This document shows positions 25,518-33,737 of a DNA stretch of 64,000 bases, in pieces. The position numbers and the translations under genes are program-made. Positions within the stretch are counted from its first letter, which is position 1. Each line of letters begins with the position of its first letter. The notes beneath the pieces were generated by a model that was not told where the DNA came from, did no database searches, and worked only from the letters and a program-made list of their open reading frames with translations. This DNA is from G965267335 sp965267335 (GTDB lineage: Bacteria; Bacteroidota; Bacteroidia; Cytophagales; JAAEPT01), in assembly GCA_965267335.1 (NCBI GenBank), contig OZ253953.1:1116001-1180000 (forward strand). The letters are read 5' to 3'.

Positions 25518-26749
25518 ATATCTATCTCAACCTGATGCCTCGTTAGGTCTTCAAATGTTTCGCGTTCACGAATAAGGTGGGCTTTGCCCTTGTATACCAA
25601 TACTTCTGCGGGTCGTAGTCTTGAGTTATAGTTATTACTCATGCTAAAACAATACGCTCCTGCATTTTTCAGTGCAAGAATATCCCCAACTCTTACCTCA
25701 TTTAGTTTGCGGTCGGAGCCGAAAGTGTCTGTTTCACAGATATACCCAACAACCGAATACACATGTTCATCACCTTTTGGATTCGAAACGTTAAATATAT
25801 CATGGTGAGCACCATACATCATCGGGCGTAGCAAATGGTTTTGCCCGGAGCCAACACCAACAAATGTACAAGCCGGTGTAGGTTTTACTACATTGGTTTT
25901 GACAAGGAAATAGCCGGATTCACTGACCAAAAATTTACCTGGCTCAAACCAAATTTCGAGTTCTCTACCATACTCCTTACAGAATTCCTTGAACGCTGCT
26001 GTCATCTTCTCACCAACACGTTCGATATTGGTAGTGATGTCGCCTTCTTTATATGCTACTTTGAATCCGCTACCAAAGTCAAGAAATTCTAGCCCTTCAA
26101 ATTTTCTGGCGATGTCGAAAACAATTTCTGCTCCTTGAAGAAAAACATCAGCACTTAAAACATCGGAACCTGTATGTATATGTAGTCCTTTTACCTTGAT
26201 ATTGTATTGCCCAATAATTTCATGAATATGGTCTTCCTGGAAAATAGATATTCCGAATTTGGAACCTACGTGACCCGTTTGAATTTTTTCATTACCGCCT
26301 GCCACAATGTGTGGATTGATTCGAAGGCATATAGGTAATGAATCACCATATTTTTTCCCGAACTCTTCCAAAAAAGCCAGATTGTCAATATTGATGGTGA
26401 CACCGAGCTTGATAGCTTCCTCAATTTCTTCAAAGGCAACACTATTGGACGTGAAAAATATTTCTTCCGGAGGGACACCGGCTTGAAGCCCCAATTTTAC
26501 TTCATTAATTGATACCAGGTCCAGGCCAGCGCCAAATGAATGCACCAATTTAAGAATGCTGATATTGGTCAAGGCCTTGGCAGCAAATTTCACCTTCACG
26601 TTTAGTTCCGAAAAGGCAGAGGTAAGGCGTTTATATTGCTCTTCAATTTTTTCTGCATCATATACGTACACAGGAGTGCCATGCTCTGAAGCTATATCTT
26701 CCAGTGCAACTCCTTGAATTTCATATCGTCCGTTGTTCAATTCCAGCAT
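25514..26749 (-). CDS. lysA: Diaminopimelate decarboxylase
   Basis: A 411-residue PLP enzyme (alanine-racemase-like TIM barrel) that makes L-lysine from meso-diaminopimelate. The PLP lysine is K58 in KFAAKALTN. HIHTGSD, EFLDFGSGFKV and EPGKFLVSESG bind PLP and substrate, and VGYICETDTFGSDR supplies the active-site Cys from the partner subunit. Divergent from the trp leader, so the 118-bp gap holds both promoters. Confidence 0.95.
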   Translation of the reverse strand: MLELNNGRYEIQGVALEDIASEHGTPVYVYDAEKIEEQYKRLTSAFSELNVKVKFAAKALTNISILKLVHSFGAGLDLVSINEVKLGLQAGVPPEEIFFTSNSVAFEEIEEAIKLGVTINIDNLAFLEEFGKKYGDSLPICLRINPHIVAGGNEKIQTGHVGSKFGISIFQEDHIHEIIGQYNIKVKGLHIHTGSDVLSADVFLQGAEIVFDIARKFEGLEFLDFGSGFKVAYKEGDITTNIERVGEKMTAAFKEFCKEYGRELEIWFEPGKFLVSESGYFLVKTNVVKPTPACTFVGVGSGQNHLLRPMMYGAHHDIFNVSNPKGDEHVYSVVGYICETDTFGSDRKLNEVRVGDILALKNAGAYCFSMSNNYNSRLRPAEVLVYKGKAHLIRERETFEDLTRHQVEIDI

Positions 26750-26831
26750 CTCATTCGAAAATTTCCCAAAGGTAATTATCGCTTTGATAGATTTCCCAAT
26801 GTTTGTGGAATTATTCCGAAAGACTTTGCGT

Positions 26832-26861
26832 TTTGAAATTCACATGAAGTTTATAACTTTG
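26832..26861 (+). promoter_or_regulatory. Promoter of the trp leader and operon
   Basis: The -33 element TTTG (26832-26835), an 18-bp spacer and a perfect -7 element TAACTTTG (26854-26861). The predicted start is at about 26865-26867, directly at the leader peptide ATG, so the transcript may have almost no 5' UTR. Confidence 0.6.
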
Positions 26862-26866
26862 AACCA

Positions 26867-26947
26867 ATGATGACGAAAACTACAAATAACATTTGGCGAT
26901 GGTGGCACAATATCCAGCTGGATTTTCTGTGTTCGACACCGTTATAG
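26867..26947 (+). CDS. trpL: trp operon leader peptide
   Basis: A 26-codon ORF starting ATGATG and ending TAG. Its central residues are NIWRWWHNI, that is, three Trp codons within four positions (W10, W12, W13). A strong terminator hairpin follows 29 bp after the stop and then trpE. This is the arrangement of ribosome-mediated attenuation: stalling at the Trp codons when Trp-tRNA is scarce would prevent terminator formation. The short gene has no role other than regulation. The call rests on the codon content and position. Confidence 0.88.
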   Translation: MMTKTTNNIWRWWHNIQLDFLCSTPL

Positions 26948-26976
26948 TTATTTCAAAAATATTCAACTAAATTCGG

Positions 26977-27004
26977 GGCTTACTGATCACAGTAAGCCTT
27001 TTTT
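26977..27004 (+). terminator. trp operon attenuator terminator
   Basis: GGCTTACTG (26977-26985) and CAGTAAGCC (26990-26998) form a perfect 9-bp stem with an ATCA loop, followed by six T. It lies between trpL and trpE, 11 bp before the trpE ATG. A short hairpin GTGT/ACAC at the end of trpL may be part of the pause or antiterminator, but I could not define the antiterminator pairing. Confidence 0.88.
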
Positions 27005-27015
27005 GTTTTAAGGCC

Positions 27016-28422
27016 ATGAAAAAATTTAAGATAGAAACTAAATCAAAATCGATCCTCGCGGATACCCTTACTCCGGTGGGAATTTATTTGCGAATGCGTG
27101 ATCGGTTTCCCAATTGTCTGTTGCTTGAGAGCTCTGATTATCACGGGGACGAGCACAGTTTTTCATACATCTGTTGCAATCCACTTTCAAAATATCTGGT
27201 CGAGGACGGGAATATTCGAATCGAATATCCAGATGGAAGCGATAAATCAGTAGAAATAACAGATCGCTCACAGGTCATTGAGGAACTGAAAAGCTATCGT
27301 GATTGCTTTGAAGAAAGTGTGATTACCCAGGAACACGTAAGTAGTGGGTTATACGGTTATATTTCCTACGATGCCGTTCGCTATTTTGAAGACATTGAAA
27401 TTGATACCTACCCTGATCCAGAAAGAAAGATTCCTGATGTATGTTATCAGTTTTTCGGGATTGTGATCGTATTTGATCACTTTAAGGACAGGGTTTATGT
27501 ATATGAACATCAGGTGGGAACCAAAAGTGTCCTTGATGATGTGGAAGTCCTGTTACATAATAAGGAATTTGCCTCGTACTCTTTCAAGTCAGGTGATGAC
27601 GAAACTTCAAATTTTACGGATGAGGAGTTTATGCAGATTGTGCAAAAGGGAAAGGATCACTGTCAGCGTGGTGATGTATTTCAGATTGTACTCAGCAGGA
27701 AGTTTAAGCAGTCATTTACCGGAGACGAATTCAACATATACAGGGCATTAAGATCGATAAATCCTTCTCCATACTTGTTTTACTTTGACTACGGTAATTA
27801 CAAGATCATGGGCTCTTCACCGGAGGCACAGATTGTGATCAAGGGTGAAAAAGCAACAATTTATCCGATAGCAGGTACATTTAAGAGAACGGGCAATGAC
27901 AAGAATGACTATGACCTCGCTAAGAAACTCTTTGATGATCCAAAAGAAAATTCAGAGCATGTGATGTTGGTGGACCTGGCCAGAAATGACTTGAGTCGGC
28001 ACGGTTCTGGGGTAGAAGTAGAAACCTTTAAAGAAATTCAATATTACAGTCATGTCATTCATATGGTGTCAAAAGTGACAGGTTCGATGGATGACCCTGG
28101 ATATTCGTTGCAGTTGGTAGCGGATACATTTCCTGCTGGCACGCTTTCAGGTGCACCCAAGCATAATGCAATGAAGCTCATCAATAAGTATGAAGGTATC
28201 AATCGTGGTTTTTATGGAGGTGCTATCGGATACTTAGGGTTTAATGGAGACTTCAATCAGGCAATAATGATCAGAACGCTGATGAGTAAAGGAGGAAACC
28301 TCTACTATCAGGCGGGAGCCGGTGTGGTTGCGAAGTCTGTGGTTGAGTCGGAGAAAGATGAGATCTACAACAAGATTGCTGCATTAAGAAAAGCGATTCA
28401 GGAAGCTAATAATATAAACTAG
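27016..28422 (+). CDS. trpE: Anthranilate synthase component I
   Basis: A 468-residue chorismate-using enzyme, first step of tryptophan synthesis with TrpG. The feedback Trp-binding motif LLESSD is present at about residues 36-41. The catalytic half has GDVFQIVLSRKF, IAGTFKRTG, HVMLVDLARNDLSR and FPAGTLSGAPK. First structural gene behind the leader and attenuator; 6 bp and a strong GGGAGG site separate it from trpG. Confidence 0.97.
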   Translation: MKKFKIETKSKSILADTLTPVGIYLRMRDRFPNCLLLESSDYHGDEHSFSYICCNPLSKYLVEDGNIRIEYPDGSDKSVEITDRSQVIEELKSYRDCFEESVITQEHVSSGLYGYISYDAVRYFEDIEIDTYPDPERKIPDVCYQFFGIVIVFDHFKDRVYVYEHQVGTKSVLDDVEVLLHNKEFASYSFKSGDDETSNFTDEEFMQIVQKGKDHCQRGDVFQIVLSRKFKQSFTGDEFNIYRALRSINPSPYLFYFDYGNYKIMGSSPEAQIVIKGEKATIYPIAGTFKRTGNDKNDYDLAKKLFDDPKENSEHVMLVDLARNDLSRHGSGVEVETFKEIQYYSHVIHMVSKVTGSMDDPGYSLQLVADTFPAGTLSGAPKHNAMKLINKYEGINRGFYGGAIGYLGFNGDFNQAIMIRTLMSKGGNLYYQAGAGVVAKSVVESEKDEIYNKIAALRKAIQEANNIN

Positions 28423-28428
28423 GGAGGT

Positions 28429-29004
28429 ATGAAAATTTTAGTATTCGATAATTACGATTCCTTTACCTACAACCTGGTTCATATTATTAAAGAACTGGGT
28501 TACGAAAAGGATATGGACGTCATTAGAAATGATAAATTAACCATCGAAGATGTGGCAAAGTACGATAAGATATTATTGTCACCAGGTCCCGGAATCCCTG
28601 AAGAAGCAGGGATTATGATGGATCTGATCAAAACTTATGCGCCTACCAAAAGTATTTTTGGGGTATGCCTGGGACATCAGGGAATAGGTGAGTCCTTTGG
28701 AGCAGACCTTATCAATATGGATGTAGTACTTCATGGCTTTGGAATGAAAACCACAATTACCGACAAGTCTGACTACATTTTTGAGGGAGTAGCTGAAGAA
28801 ATGACAACAGGAAGGTATCATAGCTGGGTTGTTGATGGAGATACTGTGAAAGGGGATATTTCCGTAACAGCGATTGGTGAGGACGGAAGGGTGATGGCTA
28901 TTAAGCATAATGAATATGATGTGCGTGGTGTGCAGTTTCACCCGGAGTCTGTTTTGACCGAAGGAGGAAAACAAATCATAAAAAACTGGTTGGAGCATAA
29001 ATAG
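28429..29004 (+). CDS. trpG: Anthranilate synthase component II (glutamine amidotransferase)
   Basis: A 191-residue class I amidotransferase giving ammonia to TrpE. The triad is C80 (GVCLGHQ), H171 and E173 (FHPESVLTE); the oxyanion stretch LLSPGPGIP is present. Preceded by GGGAGG, an unusually good Shine-Dalgarno for this phylum. It could also serve para-aminobenzoate synthase, but its place between trpE and trpD makes the trp role primary. Confidence 0.96.
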   Translation: MKILVFDNYDSFTYNLVHIIKELGYEKDMDVIRNDKLTIEDVAKYDKILLSPGPGIPEEAGIMMDLIKTYAPTKSIFGVCLGHQGIGESFGADLINMDVVLHGFGMKTTITDKSDYIFEGVAEEMTTGRYHSWVVDGDTVKGDISVTAIGEDGRVMAIKHNEYDVRGVQFHPESVLTEGGKQIIKNWLEHK

Positions 29005-29011
29005 ATAGCAA

Positions 29012-29995
29012 ATGAAGGAACTACTTAACTATTTATTCGAGCATAATACGCTGACCAGGGAAGAAGCACGAGATGTTTTGATTGAAATTGGTGAAGGAAA
29101 GCATAATACGAGTCAGATATCATCTTTTCTTACGGTGTTTGTTATGCGAAAAATTACCGTGGAGGAGCTTCAGGGTTTCAGAGACGCAATGTTGAAGCTT
29201 TGTCTTCCATTGGATTTTTCTGCTTATGACGGTATTGATATCGTGGGAACCGGTGGTGACGGTAAGGATGCGTTCAATATTTCTACGATATCTTCGTTTG
29301 TCGTTGCTGGTGCTGGTATCAACGTAACTAAGCACGGCAATTACGGAGTAAGCTCAAGTGTCGGGTCATCCAATGTGTTGGAGTTTCTGGGAGTTGAGTT
29401 TACCAATGACGAGGGAAAGCTTAAGTCAATGTTGGATAAGGCCGGTTTTTGTATGTTGCATGCACCACTGTTTCATCCAGCCATGAAGCACGTAGTGCCT
29501 ATCCGAAAAGAATTACAGGTGCGAACCTTCTTCAATATTCTTGGTCCTATGATTAATCCTTCATTTCCTAAAAAACAGTTTCTGGGGGTATATGATCTTG
29601 AAGTCGGGCGTCTCTATGGATACGTGTATCAGGATTCTGATGCGGACTTTGCTATTGTACACTCAATGGACGGTTACGATGAAATTTCATTGACCAGTGC
29701 TGTAAAGGTTGTGAGCAACACAGGAGAGGAGCTTTATGAACCAAAGGATTTTGGAATGAAGAAGTTTTCCCAGCAAGATTTACATGGCGGTAGCACGGTA
29801 GAGTCTGCAGCTGAAATATTTCATAATGTGTTGCAAGGAAAGGGGACAGAAGCACAACAGAGTGTAGTCCTGGCAAATGCAGGAATGGCGATCAAGGTAG
29901 CTAAAGGAGTAAGTCTGGACGAAGGCATTGGTTTGGCAAAAGAGTCTATCGACTCAGGAAAAGCATATCAGGTACTTAAAAATCTGACTACATGA
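29012..29995 (+). CDS. trpD: Anthranilate phosphoribosyltransferase
   Basis: A 327-residue enzyme that joins anthranilate to PRPP. The glycine-rich GTGGDGKDAFNIST binds PRPP, and KHGNYGVSSSVGSSNVLEFLG matches the TrpD active-site region. The 3' end overlaps trpC by 4 bp (ATGA). Confidence 0.96.
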   Translation: MKELLNYLFEHNTLTREEARDVLIEIGEGKHNTSQISSFLTVFVMRKITVEELQGFRDAMLKLCLPLDFSAYDGIDIVGTGGDGKDAFNISTISSFVVAGAGINVTKHGNYGVSSSVGSSNVLEFLGVEFTNDEGKLKSMLDKAGFCMLHAPLFHPAMKHVVPIRKELQVRTFFNILGPMINPSFPKKQFLGVYDLEVGRLYGYVYQDSDADFAIVHSMDGYDEISLTSAVKVVSNTGEELYEPKDFGMKKFSQQDLHGGSTVESAAEIFHNVLQGKGTEAQQSVVLANAGMAIKVAKGVSLDEGIGLAKESIDSGKAYQVLKNLTT

Positions 29996-30801
29996 CAATT
30001 CTGGATGAAATCATAGCGAACACAGCAAAAGAGGTTGAGGAACGGAAGAAAGCAGTAAGCATTGCTGATCTTGAAAAGGCTCCTTTGTTTGACAGAAGAT
30101 TACTTTCACTTGCAGACTTTATCAGAAGGGAGGACAAGTCAGGCATTATTGCTGAGATCAAAAAACAATCGCCTTCAAAAGGTGTTATAAATGATAAGGT
30201 GTCTGTTACGGAGGTCGGTGAGGGATATGAAGCCTCAGGAGCTTCAGCAATATCTGTATTAACGGACTTTAAATATTTCGGTGGAAGAAGTGAATATCTT
30301 ACTCAGGTGCGTGAAAAAGTAGGTATTCCAATCCTGCGTAAAGACTTTATGATTGATGAATATCAGTTATACGAAGCCAGGGCGATTGGGGCAGATATTA
30401 TTCTACTCATTGCTGCAGCTTTGGAACCTGATCATCTGTTTGCCTTAGCAAAAAAAGCGAAGGACCTTGGCCTTAGTGTACTGATGGAAGTTCATGATGA
30501 AGAGGAGCTGAACAGAAGCTTATGTGATGACCTGGATGTGGTAGGAGTCAATAACAGAAACCTAAAAACATTTGATGTTTCAATTGAGACTTCTTTGAGA
30601 TTGGCGGACTTGATCCCCATTGATTTTGTAAAAATATCTGAAAGTGGGTTGAAAGATGCTGCGACCATACACGAGTTGAAGGATGCGGGTTACGAAGGCT
30701 TTTTGATTGGGGAAACATTCATGAAGACTGAGAACCCGGCACAGGCACTTAAACAGTTTATTGAAGAAATAGAAACTTATAAAGTTGGCCAGGGAGATTA
30801 A
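29992..30801 (+). CDS. trpC: Indole-3-glycerol phosphate synthase
   Basis: A 269-residue TIM-barrel enzyme closing the indole ring. IIAEIKKQSPSKGVI, ILRKDFMIDEYQ, VGVNNRNLKTF and KISESGL supply the known catalytic Lys, Glu and phosphate-binding residues. Monofunctional; not fused to TrpF as in E. coli. Coupled to trpD (ATGA overlap) and overlapped by trpF by 17 bp. Confidence 0.96.
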   Translation: MTILDEIIANTAKEVEERKKAVSIADLEKAPLFDRRLLSLADFIRREDKSGIIAEIKKQSPSKGVINDKVSVTEVGEGYEASGASAISVLTDFKYFGGRSEYLTQVREKVGIPILRKDFMIDEYQLYEARAIGADIILLIAAALEPDHLFALAKKAKDLGLSVLMEVHDEEELNRSLCDDLDVVGVNNRNLKTFDVSIETSLRLADLIPIDFVKISESGLKDAATIHELKDAGYEGFLIGETFMKTENPAQALKQFIEEIETYKVGQGD

Positions 30802-31432
30802 AATAAAGGTTTGTGGTATGAAAGACCCGGTAAATATACTGGGGCTGCTAAATCTTGCGCCTGACTTTATCGGGTTCATATTCTATGCTAAATCCAAACG
30901 CTTTGTTGACCAAATCAATGACGGAGTTATTAATGCGATTCCAAAGCACATCAAGAAGGTGGGTGTTTTTGTCAACTCCACATTTGAGGAAATCAAGGAT
31001 AAAGTAACTACTTATGGTCTTGACTTCGTGCAGCTCCATGGGGATGAAAGTCCCCAACTTTGTGAGCAGCTGAAAGAAGAAGGGGTAGGAGTCATCAAAG
31101 TTTTTTCAGTAGACAGTGATTTCGATTTTGAAATACTGGAGCCTTACAAACCCTACAGTGACTATTTCTTATTCGATACCAAAGGAAAAGACTATGGGGG
31201 CAATGGGGTAACTTTTGATTGGTCGGTTTTAAAGAAGTATGACAATGAAAAGCCATTCTTTATCAGTGGGGGATTGAGCCCTGAAAATATTGATGAAGTT
31301 GAAGGTCTTTCAGAGATGAACCTGGCAGCTGTAGACTTGAATAGTTGTTTTGAAGATGCTCCGGGATTAAAAAATTTGAATATGCTGCGGTCAATAGATT
31401 TTGATCGTGTTCGACATAAATTAGTCCGATAA
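30785..31432 (+). CDS. trpF: Phosphoribosylanthranilate isomerase
   Basis: A 215-residue TIM-barrel isomerase. The first beta strand IKIKVCGMKDP carries the catalytic Cys, and the later general-acid region is FLFDTKGKDYGGNG. The start must be the TTG at 30785: the first ATG (30818) would cut off the Cys-bearing strand. It overlaps trpC by 17 bp, and its stop overlaps the trpB ATG by one base. Confidence 0.93.
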   Translation: MAREIKIKVCGMKDPVNILGLLNLAPDFIGFIFYAKSKRFVDQINDGVINAIPKHIKKVGVFVNSTFEEIKDKVTTYGLDFVQLHGDESPQLCEQLKEEGVGVIKVFSVDSDFDFEILEPYKPYSDYFLFDTKGKDYGGNGVTFDWSVLKKYDNEKPFFISGGLSPENIDEVEGLSEMNLAAVDLNSCFEDAPGLKNLNMLRSIDFDRVRHKLVR

Positions 31433-32619
31433 TGGAAGAAAATTATAATGTAAACGAACGTGGGTACTATGGCTCTTTTGGTGGGGCCTATATTCCTGAA
31501 ATGCTCTATCCGAACGTGAAGGAGTTGGAGGACAATTACCTGAAAATTATTAATGATGATGAGTTTCAGGAAGAGTTTGCTGACCTGCTGAGAGATTATG
31601 TGGGGCGACCTTCACCGCTATTTTTAGCTCAGAGACTGAGTGAACATTACAATTCCAATATATATCTGAAAAGAGAAGATCTTAATCACACAGGAGCCCA
31701 TAAAATCAATAATACGGTCGGTCAGATTTTATTGGCACGAAAGCTTGGCAAGAATAGAATTATTGCTGAAACCGGGGCTGGTCAGCATGGTGTAGCAACA
31801 GCAACCGTTTGTGCACTGAAGGGAATGGATTGTATTGTATACATGGGAGAAGTTGATATGGAGCGCCAGAAACCCAATGTAGAGCGAATGAAGATGTTGG
31901 GTGCTGAGGTGAGGCCGGCTACTTCAGGAAGTCGGACTTTGAAAGACGCGACAAACGAAGCGATTCGGGATTGGATTAATAATCCTGTAGACACACATTA
32001 TATTATTGGTTCGGTGGTTGGGCCGCACCCCTATCCCGATATGGTGGCGAAGTTTCAGTCAGTAATCAGTGAGGAAATTATGTGGCAATTGGAGGCGCAA
32101 ACAGGATCAGCAGCACCACATAACGTAGTGGCATGTGTAGGTGGAGGCAGTAATGCAGCAGGAGCATTTTATCATTATCTGGATGACCCTGAAGTAAATC
32201 TGGTAGCGGTAGAAGCTGCAGGTATGGGAGTATCAAGTGGTAAAAGCGCTGCCACAACTTATTTGGGCCGGGAAGGTGTTTTGCATGGGAGCAAGACCTT
32301 ATTGATGCAGAGTGATGATGGGCAGGTAATTGAACCACATTCAATATCTGCTGGGTTAGATTATCCCGGTATTGGTCCTATTCACGCGCATTTGTTTGAT
32401 AGTGGCAGAGGGAAGTTCTTTAGTGTGACCGATGAGGAAGCACTTGAAGCCGGAGTGTTGTTGAGTCAACTGGAAGGAATTATTCCGGCATTGGAATCAG
32501 CTCATGCTATTGCGGCACTGAAGGTGATGGATTTGCAACCTGATGAGATTACAGTGCTAAATTTATCCGGTAGGGGAGATAAGGATTTGGCGACTTACAT
32601 CGCAAGAGCTAAATATTAG
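31432..32619 (+). CDS. trpB: Tryptophan synthase beta chain
   Basis: A 395-residue PLP enzyme condensing indole with serine. The Schiff-base lysine is K91 in TGAHKINN, the catalytic-loop Glu lies in ETGAGQHG, and the PLP phosphate loop is GGGSNAAG. The length and motifs fit the TrpB1 type that pairs with TrpA. Confidence 0.97.
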   Translation: MEENYNVNERGYYGSFGGAYIPEMLYPNVKELEDNYLKIINDDEFQEEFADLLRDYVGRPSPLFLAQRLSEHYNSNIYLKREDLNHTGAHKINNTVGQILLARKLGKNRIIAETGAGQHGVATATVCALKGMDCIVYMGEVDMERQKPNVERMKMLGAEVRPATSGSRTLKDATNEAIRDWINNPVDTHYIIGSVVGPHPYPDMVAKFQSVISEEIMWQLEAQTGSAAPHNVVACVGGGSNAAGAFYHYLDDPEVNLVAVEAAGMGVSSGKSAATTYLGREGVLHGSKTLLMQSDDGQVIEPHSISAGLDYPGIGPIHAHLFDSGRGKFFSVTDEEALEAGVLLSQLEGIIPALESAHAIAALKVMDLQPDEITVLNLSGRGDKDLATYIARAKY

Positions 32620-32679
32620 AAGGAATTATAGTCATGATGTTTAGCTTAACAGCATATATAAAGCATTTATAATAATTCA

Positions 32680-33456
32680 ATGAAAAACAGAATTACAGAA
32701 CTTTTTGCCAGTAAGAAAAACGGAGTACTTAATGTGTACTACACCGCTGGCTTTCCCGGAGTTAATGACACTCTGACAATAGCTGAAGAACTGGAAAAGG
32801 CCGGGGCTGATATCATTGAGATTGGGATGCCTTTCTCTGATCCTTTGGCTGATGGACCGGTGATTCAACGAAGTTCGGAGCAAGCCTTGGAGAATGGAAT
32901 GACGATGAAGTTGCTTTTTGAACAACTGGCTAATCTTCGAAAGAACGTTTCGATTCCTGTGCTACTGATGGGTTATATTAATCCGGTGATGAACTACGGA
33001 GTGAAAAATTTTGTAAAGAAATGTGCAGAGGTTGGTGTGGATGGAGTCATTCTTCCCGATTTGCCATTTGTTGAGTACAATGAGTTATACAGAGACCTGT
33101 TTGAAAAAAATAACCTGAGTAACATCTTTTTGGTAACTCCACAGACTTCTGATGACCGATTAAAGTTTATTGATGAGGCATCGAGTGGATTTATTTATGT
33201 GGTAAGCACCAATAGTACTACGGGTAACGAGGCCAAAGCTTTGGAAGAGCAAGATGCGTATTTCGAGAGGATTAAGGCAGCCAACTTAAACAACCCGACT
33301 CTGATTGGGTTCAATATCAAGGACAATAAGACTTTTACTCACGCCTGTGAGTTTAGTAACGGAGCAATTATTGGAAGTGCGTTTATAAAAGTTTTACAGG
33401 AGAGTAAGGATTTGAAGGGGGATATTGAAGGGTTTGTTAAGGGGGTTAAAGGGTAA
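32680..33456 (+). CDS. trpA: Tryptophan synthase alpha chain
   Basis: A 258-residue TIM barrel releasing indole. The catalytic pair E47 (IIEIGMPFSDP) and D58 (LADGP) has the family spacing of 11. It ends the operon, separated from trpB by a 60-bp gap, the largest in the operon. No intrinsic terminator is visible after it. Confidence 0.96.
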   Translation: MKNRITELFASKKNGVLNVYYTAGFPGVNDTLTIAEELEKAGADIIEIGMPFSDPLADGPVIQRSSEQALENGMTMKLLFEQLANLRKNVSIPVLLMGYINPVMNYGVKNFVKKCAEVGVDGVILPDLPFVEYNELYRDLFEKNNLSNIFLVTPQTSDDRLKFIDEASSGFIYVVSTNSTTGNEAKALEEQDAYFERIKAANLNNPTLIGFNIKDNKTFTHACEFSNGAIIGSAFIKVLQESKDLKGDIEGFVKGVKG

Positions 33457-33537
33457 TTATTGCTTTGAAACTATAATTTGTCCTTCTTGCTTTCCTTGAT
33501 TTTTAAGTTTTACAGATTTGATTCCCGTGGTTGCCAT
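33457..33537 (-). pseudogene. Possible remnant of a T9SS C-terminal sorting tail
   Basis: A 26-codon minus-strand ORF directly abutting the trpA stop. Its translation ends KLKNQGKQEGQIIVSK, which looks like the last strands of a type A T9SS (Por) sorting domain, where a Gly-Ile-Tyr-like strand, a turn and a final IIVSK-type strand are usual. No larger ORF continues upstream, so if real it is a truncated tail left by deletion. It may also be chance; the resemblance is by eye only. Confidence 0.3.
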
Positions 33538-33737
33538 TTATTGGAAATAAAAGGTAATCTTTAAATGATTCACTTCTCTCACTCCATTCTTTTATTGATG
33601 TTACCTACCCATCAGGGATGTCTCGCAAAAGATTCTGAGGATTTTTTTAATAACCCCAATATTTAATAGAAAAAATTTAACATAAATATATTTATAATGG
33701 AAAATATTTATCATTTTAGATGAAAGTAACCAACTAA

